A DNA stretch of 64,000 nt, taken from Bacteroidales bacterium. GTDB lineage: Bacteria > Bacteroidota > Bacteroidia > Bacteroidales > UBA932. Of the stretch, positions 56,800-64,000 are shown one piece after another. The stretch covers positions 291,543 to 355,542 of the forward strand of contig JAFROX010000009.1 of assembly GCA_017429475.1 (NCBI GenBank). The letters are read 5' to 3'. Position numbers and translations under genes: made by a program. Below the pieces are notes generated by a model that was given only the letters and a program-made list of their open reading frames with translations, was not told the origin of the DNA and did not search any database. How positions within the stretch are numbered: position 1 is the stretch's first letter; each line of letters opens with the position of its first letter.

Positions 56800-57519
56800 T
56801 ATGAATACCTTGAAGATCTCGAGCCATTTGTTGTCGCCTGCTCGGACGAGTTTCTCGGGATGGAACTGCACTGCGATCAGATTGTCGCCTTCGTAGGCCT
56901 CAACTATGCCGTCGTCGCTGTAAGCAGTGACCTTCAGGCCGGGAGCGACATCTTTGACCGCCTGGTGATGTGAAGAATTCACCTCGAGGGAGTCCGTGCC
57001 GTAGAGCTTAGCCAGCAGGCTTCCGGGCTCGGCGAGAATCTTGTGGGTAGTGCCGCTATGTCCGACATTCTCCGGCATCTGCTCAGCCAGGTCCTGGTAC
57101 AGTGAACCGCCCAGAACCACGTTCATCAGCTGCTCGCCGCGGCAGATGGCAAGTATGGGCTTCTTGGAAGCCAGGGCAGACTTGGCAAGGAAGACGTCGC
57201 TTACATCCCGGACAGTATCCACAAACACTGTCGCATTCAACTTTTCTTCTCCATAGAATGACGGATCAAGGTCCTCACCGCCGGAAAAGACTATGCCGTC
57301 CAGTTTGGCCAAGACAGCGTCCGCCTCTTCCCTGCTGCTCAAAGTCGGAATCACGACAGGCACGCCCCCGGCTTTGCTGATGGCCTGGGAATAGTTGGTA
57401 TTCAGTGTCGTCGAACCTACGCCCTCAGAAGCATATGAGCCGCTGATGCCGATCAGCGGTGCCCGATAAGCGCAACTGGTCAGGGCCAGAACAGAGAAAA
57501 GAAGCAACAGTCGTTTCAT
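56782..57519 (-). CDS. Gamma-glutamyl hydrolase-type (C26) lipoprotein
   Basis: 245 residues. MKRLLLLFSVLALTSC is a lipoprotein signal with Cys16. The rest is a class I glutamine-amidotransferase-like hydrolase of the PuuD/C26 group: nucleophile Cys126 in PILAICRGEQLMNV and the His220/Glu222 pair in VQFHPEKL. VFSGGEDLDPSFYGE is the conserved GGxDxxP block. In E. coli PuuD the cytosolic enzyme splits gamma-glutamyl-GABA; here the lipid anchor puts it outside the cytoplasm. Two bases behind gltS, so glutamate released by it may be imported by GltS. Confidence 0.85.
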   Translation of the reverse strand: MKRLLLLFSVLALTSCAYRAPLIGISGSYASEGVGSTTLNTNYSQAISKAGGVPVVIPTLSSREEADAVLAKLDGIVFSGGEDLDPSFYGEEKLNATVFVDTVRDVSDVFLAKSALASKKPILAICRGEQLMNVVLGGSLYQDLAEQMPENVGHSGTTHKILAEPGSLLAKLYGTDSLEVNSSHHQAVKDVAPGLKVTAYSDDGIVEAYEGDNLIAVQFHPEKLVRAGDNKWLEIFKVFIKKARH

Positions 57520-57521
57520 GG

Positions 57522-58751
57522 TCAGTGTATAAGGTTAAGGAAGATTGTTATCACTCCAGTATTGATGATATCGAGGAACATCGCTCCTATTATAGGAACG
57601 ACAATGAAAGGATTGACGGCGTAACGATACTTGAAACATACTGCCGACATATTGGCCATAGCATTGGGTGTCGCCCCGAGGCCGAAGCCGCAGAGACCGC
57701 TCACCATAACCGCCCCGTCGTAATTCCTGCCAAGCAGAGGAAACGCCACGAAAGCGGCGTACAGCGCCATAAATGCCACCTGAGCGGCAAGGATAAGCGC
57801 AAGCGGCAGTGCTAGCGACGCCAGTTCCCACAGACGGAGGCTGGCCATAGCCATACCCAGAAAGAGCTGCAGGCTGATGTCTCCTATCGACACGACCTCG
57901 GCGACGTTGAGTCTTGAGGTCCACTTCTGCGAAAGACCGACGGTATTTCTCAAGGCACAAGCCGCCAGCAGGGAGCCGAAATATGTCGGGAACGTTATTC
58001 CGGTAAGCGCGAGAAGCCTGCTCACTCCTGACCCCAGGGCCATGGCAATCATCAGCATACAGGCACCGACCAGATAGCCCCGGAACGCATCCTCCTTGGA
58101 CAGTGAACGAGCCTGACGTGCTGAAGCCGACGCCTCGCCCGCCTCAACGCTGGCAAGGACGTCACCTGGAGATGAAGGCTCTGCAAGATGATGCCTGCGG
58201 ATAAGCGCCTCTCCCAATGGACCGCCCAGCAGGGATCCCGCAACAAGGCCGAATGTTGCCGCCGCCATCGTTATGGATGACGCCCCCGAGAGGCCCATCT
58301 CCTCAAGCAGCGGAGAGAACCCGCCCGAAGTGCCGTGACCTCCGCACATAGGAATTGAACCCGCTGCCATTCCGACAAGCGGATCTAGGCCGAGGCCCTT
58401 CGAAATTCCAAGGGAGATGAGGTTCTGCACTACGATGAGGCCGGCCACGAGGGCAGTAAGCACGACCAGCGGCCTGCCTCCTTTACGGAGTTCCTTCAAA
58501 TCACACTGAAAACCGACGGAGGTGAAGAAGAGCATCATGCACAGATCCTTCACCGTGCCGTCGAACTTGCATTCAACGCCTGCAAGGATATACAGGACAA
58601 GCGTAAGCAGAGAAACAATCAATCCCCCGGACACAGGAGCAGGAATACAGTATCGCCTGAGAAACGGGATTTTCCGCGTAAGAAGCATACCCAGAAGAAG
58701 CGCCGCAACGCCCACTCCTGCGCTCGCATACATATCCAGGGCAATGACCAT
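57522..58751 (-). CDS. gltS: Sodium/glutamate symporter GltS
   Basis: 409 residues from the ATG at 58751; a TTG 12 bases upstream is a weaker start. About ten to eleven membrane helices in two inverted halves, with IPAPVSGGLIVSLLTLVLY, SIPMCGGHGTSGGFSPLLEEMG and GLCGFGLGATPNAMANM (the substrate loops) typical of GltS. Imports glutamate with sodium. A -7 element TAAATTTG lies 25 bases upstream, in the loop of the tRNA-Arg terminator hairpin. Followed two bases later by the C26 lipoprotein. Confidence 0.94.
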   Translation of the reverse strand: MVIALDMYASAGVGVAALLLGMLLTRKIPFLRRYCIPAPVSGGLIVSLLTLVLYILAGVECKFDGTVKDLCMMLFFTSVGFQCDLKELRKGGRPLVVLTALVAGLIVVQNLISLGISKGLGLDPLVGMAAGSIPMCGGHGTSGGFSPLLEEMGLSGASSITMAAATFGLVAGSLLGGPLGEALIRRHHLAEPSSPGDVLASVEAGEASASARQARSLSKEDAFRGYLVGACMLMIAMALGSGVSRLLALTGITFPTYFGSLLAACALRNTVGLSQKWTSRLNVAEVVSIGDISLQLFLGMAMASLRLWELASLALPLALILAAQVAFMALYAAFVAFPLLGRNYDGAVMVSGLCGFGLGATPNAMANMSAVCFKYRYAVNPFIVVPIIGAMFLDIINTGVITIFLNLIH

Positions 58752-58761
58752 TATGCAAAAC

Positions 58762-58801
58762 AAAAAGAGGAACTTTCAAATTTAATGAAAATTCCTCTTT
58801 T
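58762..58801 (-). terminator. Terminator of tRNA-Arg enclosing the gltS -7 element
   Basis: Stem 58763-58772 with 58792-58801 (10 pairs), an inner stem TTTCA/TGAAA (58774-58778 with 58786-58790) and a T-run on the minus strand. It lies directly after tRNA-Arg. TAAATTTG (58777-58784), the -7 element of gltS, occupies the apical loop. Confidence 0.75.
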
Positions 58802-58802
58802 G

Positions 58803-58874
58803 TACCCCGTAGTGGAATCGAACCACTATTTAAAGTTTAGGAAACTTCCGTTCTATCCGTTGAACTAACAGGGC
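58803..58874 (-). tRNA. tRNA-Arg (anticodon CCT)
   Basis: 72 bases. Acceptor GCCCTGT pairs with ACGGGGT, containing G-T wobble pairs including the first; the anticodon stem-loop GAAGT-TTCCTAA-ACTTT carries CCT; the T arm GTGG-TTCGATT-CCAC is regular. Discriminator A; no encoded CCA. No promoter is seen between rpmF and this gene, so it is perhaps cotranscribed with rpmF. Confidence 0.92.
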
Positions 58875-58878
58875 TCGA

Positions 58879-58896
58879 TTCAGTCCGAGGACTGAA
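58879..58896. other. Small hairpin between rpmF and tRNA-Arg
   Basis: TTCAGTCC (58879-58886) and GGACTGAA (58889-58896) form a stem; there is no T-run, so this is more likely an RNA-processing or stability structure than a terminator. Confidence 0.4.
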
Positions 58897-58908
58897 AACC
58901 GTCTAGAA

Positions 58909-59088
58909 TTAAGAATTCTTGACGATGATCTGACGGCCACGATAGTAACCGCACTCAGGGCAAACGCGATGGAACAATACAGTAGCGCCGCAGTTTGAGC
59001 AAGTCGTCATTGTGGGGACGATAGCTACATCGTGTGTTCTTCTTTTGTCTCTGCGCTGTTTAGAGACTTTTCGTTTAGGATGTGCCAT
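58909..59088 (-). CDS. rpmF: 50S ribosomal protein L32
   Basis: 59 residues read directly from the sequence. It begins MAHPKRKVSKQRRDKRRTH, the diagnostic basic N-terminus of L32, and has a zinc ribbon with CSNC and CPEC. It ends RQIIVKNS. Twelve bases after the DUF177 gene, the same partner as in most bacteria (yceD-rpmF). Here it is followed by tRNA-Arg rather than the plsX/fabH genes often found next. Confidence 0.95.
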   Translation of the reverse strand: MAHPKRKVSKQRRDKRRTHDVAIVPTMTTCSNCGATVLFHRVCPECGYYRGRQIIVKNS

Positions 59089-59100
59089 TATTAATAGTTT

Positions 59101-59616
59101 TTATTTGTTTTTGTTCAATAAATCCTTCAAACCGCTGAAAGGAGCATTCTTTTCGGGCTTTTCGACGGCTTCAAGCTCTTTCAGGCGAGCCATCATTTCG
59201 GGGTTGCACTGCCCTTCGGGATGCACCTTTACAATCGGTATGCTGAGGCAGATGAAATCGTACACGGTCTGTCCGAGATCGAGTTCCACCTGGTCTTCGG
59301 GGAGAATCAGAACATTGTCGTCTTCCTCCTCCACAGTCTCAGGATCGCTGTCGAAACGCACCACGAGCAACTGCTCCTGGTCGACTTCTATCGGCAGCGG
59401 GTCCAGACATCTGTCACACTCGACGACAACTGTTCCCTTTATCTTGCAAAGAACTTCAATCCAACTCCCTTTCTTCTCCTCGTCCACATGCACGTCACAG
59501 TCCGTGTCGAGTATGAAATCATTTCCGAATTCCTCAAGGAAACCTTTATCAACCTTAAAATCAAAACTCTGAGAGCCCTTGACGGTATTCTTTACAGGTA
59601 TGATCATCGTGCTCAT
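59101..59616 (-). CDS. DUF177 (YceD-like) protein
   Basis: 171 residues from the ATG at 59616, 26 bases beyond a TATATTTG element; an in-frame ATG further upstream lies inside typA. VVVECDRCLDPLPIEV with paired Cys, DDNVLILPEDQVELDLGQTVYDFICLSIP and LSIPIVKVHPEGQCNPEMM are the DUF177 pattern. The family is linked with 23S rRNA accumulation and L32. Cotranscribed with rpmF. Confidence 0.9.
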   Translation of the reverse strand: MSTMIIPVKNTVKGSQSFDFKVDKGFLEEFGNDFILDTDCDVHVDEEKKGSWIEVLCKIKGTVVVECDRCLDPLPIEVDQEQLLVVRFDSDPETVEEEDDNVLILPEDQVELDLGQTVYDFICLSIPIVKVHPEGQCNPEMMARLKELEAVEKPEKNAPFSGLKDLLNKNK

Positions 59617-59642
59617 CGGCGCTGGTCTTGCAAAGTGGGCTG

Positions 59643-59650
59643 CAAATATA
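59643..59650 (-). promoter_or_regulatory. -7 element of the DUF177-rpmF operon
   Basis: TATATTTG on the minus strand, 26 bases before the ATG at 59616, in the gap between typA and the DUF177 gene. Confidence 0.55.
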
Positions 59651-59668
59651 GTAAAATTTTTGAAACTT

Positions 59669-61459
<1,791 letters not shown>

Positions 61460-61465
<6 letters not shown>

Positions 61466-61490
61466 AGGGCCGCAAAATTATATAATTTTG
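61460..61490. promoter_or_regulatory. Palindromic bidirectional promoter of typA (-) and guaA (+)
   Basis: CAAAATTATATAATTTTG (61473-61490) is a perfect 18-base palindrome made of two TAATTTTG -7 elements back to back with two bases between. For guaA the -33 TTG (61460-61462) lies 20 bases upstream, inside the typA coding start. The typA -7 element ends seven bases before the typA ATG; the guaA one lies 30 bases before its ATG. Confidence 0.7.
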
Positions 61491-61520
61491 GGGCAATCGA
61501 AAAAATAATTGCAAAGCTAT

Positions 61521-62507
61521 ATGAACCCTATTCTCGTACGACCTGCAGACATGGTGAGAATAACCACCCCTGCCCTTGCAGAAAAATACATCGAAAGCCA
61601 GATTTCAGCACTCAGAGAACAGATCGGCGACAAGAAAGTCCTTCTCGCCCTCTCCGGAGGCGTTGACTCTTCAGTAGTGGCAGCGCTGCTCATCAAGGCA
61701 GTCGGCCGCCAGCTCGTATGCGTGCACGTCAACCACGGCCTTCTCCGCAAAGGCGAACCCGAACAAGTCATCAAGGTCTTCCGCGACGAGATGAAAGCAG
61801 ACCTCATCTATGTGGATGCGACCGACCGATTCCTGGACAAACTTGCCGGAGTCACCGACCCCGAGCAGAAGCGCAAGATCATCGGCGGCGAATTCATCGA
61901 GGTTTTCGCTGAGGAAGCCCGCAAGCTCGATGGAATAGAGTTCCTCGCCCAAGGCACCATCTGGCCTGACATCCTCGAATCTGAGGCCGGCATCAAGGCA
62001 CACCACAATGCCGGCGGCCTTCCTGAGGATATGAAGTTCGAGCTTGTAGAGCCCGTGCGCATCCTGTTCAAGGATGAGGTCCGCATCGTCGGCAAGCAGC
62101 TCGGCCTTCCCGACAACATGGTGTTCCGTCAGCCCTTCCCCGGCCCCGGCCTTGGAGTCCGCTGCCCCGGCGCCATCACCCGCGACCGTCTCGAGGCTGT
62201 CCGTGAGTCTGATGCTATCCTCCGTGAGGAATTCGAGAAGAACGGCCTGGAAGGCAAGGTTTGGCAGTATTTCACTGTAGTTCCTGACTTCAAGTCTACC
62301 GGCATAAAGAACGGCAAGCGCACCTTCGACTGGCCTTGCATCATCCGCGCCATCAACACCACAGATGTTATGGAAGTGACCGTCGAGCACCTCTCAGACG
62401 CACTGATCGACCATCTGGTGAAGAGAATAACCACTGAAGTGCCCGGCATCAACCGCGTTCTTTTCGACTATACTCCGAAACCGCCCGCAACTGTGGAATA
62501 CGAATAA
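61521..62507 (+). CDS. guaA: GMP synthase, ATP-pyrophosphatase subunit (no amidotransferase domain)
   Basis: 328 residues from the ATG at 61521; a TTG at 61509 is a weaker start. PP-loop LSGGVDSS (45-51) is followed by FLAQGTIWPDILE, HHNAGGLPEDM, QPFPGPGLGVR and the C-terminal dimerisation domain ending KPPATVEYE. It converts XMP to GMP. Ordinary bacterial GuaA has about 190 further residues at the N-terminus for glutamine hydrolysis; these are absent and the promoter lies immediately upstream, so it is not a truncation artefact. It resembles the split, archaeal-type subunit B. Ammonia or a separate glutaminase must serve it. Confidence 0.9.
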   Translation: MNPILVRPADMVRITTPALAEKYIESQISALREQIGDKKVLLALSGGVDSSVVAALLIKAVGRQLVCVHVNHGLLRKGEPEQVIKVFRDEMKADLIYVDATDRFLDKLAGVTDPEQKRKIIGGEFIEVFAEEARKLDGIEFLAQGTIWPDILESEAGIKAHHNAGGLPEDMKFELVEPVRILFKDEVRIVGKQLGLPDNMVFRQPFPGPGLGVRCPGAITRDRLEAVRESDAILREEFEKNGLEGKVWQYFTVVPDFKSTGIKNGKRTFDWPCIIRAINTTDVMEVTVEHLSDALIDHLVKRITTEVPGINRVLFDYTPKPPATVEYE

Positions 62508-62510
62508 TAT

Positions 62511-62538
62511 AAAAGGTGACTCTCGCGAGTCACCTTTT
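62511..62538 (+). terminator. Terminator of guaA
   Basis: AAAAGGTGACTC (62511-62522), TCGC loop, GAGTCACCTTTT (62527-62538) followed by further T. It directly precedes the stop codon of the convergent integrase gene. Confidence 0.88.
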
Positions 62539-62539
62539 T

Positions 62540-63688
62540 TTATTTCTTCTGCAGCACATAGTCGATGACGGCCCGGTTCGCCGCATCAATCTTGTCCGTG
62601 CTGTATCTTATATAGATTCCTGTGATATGGGCTCCGTGACGGTGGCCGAGAGATTCACTTATCGTGTCTTTCGGTATGTCCAGGTCTACGGCATAATTGG
62701 CCCAGGAATATCTTGCCCAGTAGAGAGTGAGGCCATCCTTGACCGAAGATAGGAAGTTGTTGCAGTTCTGCTCGAAGCATTTGTAGTCTTCGGCATAGTT
62801 TAGAAGCAAATTTTTCCCGGGATAACGGTCGATGATGGCCTGAGCTTCAGGCTCCACCTTGATAGTGTAGTTCTTGCCCGTCTTCGACCGCTTATACTGT
62901 ATGCGGCCGTTCACCATACTGTCTTTGGTGAGTTTCTTCAAATCTGCCGGATTGATGCCTATCAGCATGAAAGATAGAATGAAGGCGTCCCTGTACATAG
63001 CTTTTTTGCCTGTCAGATCCATATCCATCAGCTGACGCATTGTCTCGACCGGCAAGGACCGCAGCGGAGTGTCGTCCTCCGCGCTGCTGTCGATCTTCAG
63101 ATAGGCCGGGTTGACTTCCACGCCGCTTTCATAGGCATAGCGGATAACCGCTTTGAGATCTTTCATTCTTCTGGAGACGGTATTGCGCTTGTATCCGCTC
63201 ATTTGCTTCTGCCATCCTTCCAGGAAAGTGTAATTGACATCCGAAAGCTTCACTTTGTCGAGATCGCCGCAATACTCCGACAGCCGCCTGCGCGTCTGGT
63301 CGTAGCTTGTTCTGGTGCTGCCTGTCTTGAGCTCTATCACCTTGGTGAAATAATCTCCAAGGGACGGCACATCTACGGTCGGTGCATTCAATTTCAGGTT
63401 GGTCAGCATCTGACGAAGCTGGTCTTTGGTGAGAGTGGTAAACACGCCCCTTTCCATCAACTCAACGATGCGGTTGTTGATACTCAGAAGGAGCATGCCG
63501 AGAATGTTGTTGATTTTCCTTGATCCAGGACCGATACAAACCTGGAGTTTCGCGTTCCAATCAGATGGAGCGAGGTAAATGCCTGTCGACAGGTAAAGGT
63601 TGGTTCCGTATCCGACTTTGATCTGCACCGGGTAGGTTCCATCCTTCAGGGCCCTTCGTGTATCAAGGCGTAAGGCTGATTTTCCCAT
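62540..63688 (-). CDS. Tyrosine recombinase/integrase of mobile-element type
   Basis: 382 residues from the ATG at 63688 (MGKSALRLDTRRALKDG); the frame is open further upstream but has no integrase features there. An arm-type N-terminal domain (TYPVQIKVGYGTNLYLSTGIYLAPSDW), a SAM-like core-binding domain and a catalytic domain: YRDAFILSFMLIGINPADLKKL with Arg I, KRSKTGKNY, YWARYSWANYA in place of HxxR, LGH and GIYIRY with the presumed Tyr. This is the form found on Bacteroidota integrative elements, unlike the XerD at 44 kb. It probably marks the start of an inserted element extending to the right. Confidence 0.85.
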   Translation of the reverse strand: MGKSALRLDTRRALKDGTYPVQIKVGYGTNLYLSTGIYLAPSDWNAKLQVCIGPGSRKINNILGMLLLSINNRIVELMERGVFTTLTKDQLRQMLTNLKLNAPTVDVPSLGDYFTKVIELKTGSTRTSYDQTRRRLSEYCGDLDKVKLSDVNYTFLEGWQKQMSGYKRNTVSRRMKDLKAVIRYAYESGVEVNPAYLKIDSSAEDDTPLRSLPVETMRQLMDMDLTGKKAMYRDAFILSFMLIGINPADLKKLTKDSMVNGRIQYKRSKTGKNYTIKVEPEAQAIIDRYPGKNLLLNYAEDYKCFEQNCNNFLSSVKDGLTLYWARYSWANYAVDLDIPKDTISESLGHRHGAHITGIYIRYSTDKIDAANRAVIDYVLQKK

Positions 63689-63967
63689 AAAGTTGCTGAT
63701 TGTTTGCTGAAAACAAGTCATGCAAAAATCATACTGATTGGGACATTGAACACGATTGCAGTGTTCTGAGAGTATTGTGCTAAAGGAACTTAAAACATTG
63801 GGCCTCATGATATTAGCATTTTCTTGCAAAACCCGTATGGCTACGCGTTTTTCAATTTTCCTGTAAGATAGATAGAATAATCGAAACGACAAAATCGAAT
63901 TACTAAAATACTTACCTAATTATTAAACAATTAACAAAACAACCAATCATTAACTAAAGCATTACTT
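63689..63967. other. AT-rich gap upstream of the integrase
   Basis: 279 bases without a convincing gene. A six-base inverted repeat GAACAC/GTGTTC (63748-63753 and 63761-63766) lies 60 bases upstream of the integrase start and could be an operator. The right part is strongly AT-rich. No TAnnTTTG element is seen on either strand, and no att-type repeat can be recognised because the other end of the element is outside the window. Confidence 0.4.
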
Positions 63968-64000
63968 ATGGAAAACAGCTTCAACAAAAAGTCAACTTTC
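63968..64000 (+). CDS. Start of an unidentified gene, partial
   Basis: Eleven codons from an ATG to the right edge, giving MENSFNKKSTF. The AT-rich leader and the basic N-terminus would fit an exported protein, but nothing more can be said. Confidence 0.35.
   Translation, partial: MENSFNKKSTF

Noticed and set aside
63727-63766. Small inverted repeats upstream of the integrase as an inverton
   Set aside because: Arms are only 5-6 bases with 3-7 base loops, too short for a recombination site; at most an operator.

Overview
The window looks like a chromosomal segment of a Bacteroidota bacterium, probably of the order Bacteroidales. The evidence is: many upstream regions carry the Bacteroidota -7 promoter element TAnnTTTG, sometimes with a TTG or TTTG about 18-20 bases upstream; Shine-Dalgarno sequences are almost absent; and several families are typical of the phylum (DUF3276, DUF4296, DUF5606, YicC, long NusB, a YbbR-like protein beside coaE, a LytS/LytTR two-component pair). 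Genus cannot be decided from the sequence alone. Apart from one tyrosine recombinase at the right end it is ordinary, dense housekeeping DNA.

Layout. 1-9.4 kb (minus): addA (cut by the left edge), addB, pgi, then xth-recG. 9.5-11.0 kb (plus): pdxA-rnhA. 11.0-12.8 kb (minus): yicC followed by a PmoA-like secreted protein. 12.9-14.6 kb: glnS. 14.6-15.9 kb (minus): a DUF4296 lipoprotein and deoC. 16.0-18.2 kb (plus): purD and a multi-spanning membrane protein. 18.2-23.7 kb (minus): a seven-gene run nusB-yajC-ybbR-coaE-DUF5606-rimO-fabG. 23.8 kb: a DUF3276 nucleic-acid-binding protein. 24.2-29.0 kb (minus): purM, an unknown lipoprotein, a 3'-5' exonuclease and a 7TM-HD phosphohydrolase. 29.2-30.4 kb: an aminotransferase. 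30.5-34.4 kb: a carbohydrate-binding lipoprotein divergent from a LytS-type kinase and LytTR regulator. 34.5-35.3 kb: a YciI-like protein and ogt. 35.4 kb: tRNA-Cys. 35.5-37.5 kb: gyrB. 37.6-42.3 kb (minus): a TPR protein and an outer-membrane barrel. 42.4-44.6 kb (plus): ftsE-like, nth and xerD. 44.6-47.2 kb: a GH9 lipoprotein. 47.3-51.1 kb (plus): an EamA transporter, a NapH-NapG-like polyferredoxin and an exported Fe-S aldo/keto reductase. 51.1-53.8 kb (minus): a second aldo/keto reductase, serB and a nitroreductase. 53.9 kb: tRNA-Leu. 54.1-56.8 kb (plus): a carboxypeptidase-regulatory-like protein and eno. 56.8-58.8 kb (minus): gltS plus a C26 amidohydrolase lipoprotein. 58.8-59.6 kb (minus): tRNA-Arg, rpmF and DUF177. 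59.7-61.5 kb (minus): typA. 61.5-62.5 kb: a GMP synthase lacking its amidotransferase domain. 62.5-63.7 kb (minus): a tyrosine integrase that probably marks the edge of an accessory element.

How the genes work together. DNA repair and recombination (AddAB, RecG, Xth, Nth, Ogt, XerD), purine synthesis (PurD, PurM, GuaA) and translation/RNA processing (GlnS, RimO, YicC, RNase H, NusB, L32, TypA) dominate. Three parts look like small systems. The first is a kinase/LytTR pair sharing a control region with a carbohydrate-binding lipoprotein and carrying a 21-base-spaced direct repeat that fits a LytTR operator. The second is a membrane polyferredoxin joined to an exported Fe-S oxidoreductase. The third is GltS with a lipid-anchored gamma-glutamyl hydrolase.

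The most unexplained DNA is a 163-base near-palindrome in the purM/aminotransferase intergenic region. A recurring pattern is also notable: TAnnTTTG elements end either 4-7 bases or 14-31 bases (once 45) before the gene, which suggests that a set of genes is transcribed without leaders.
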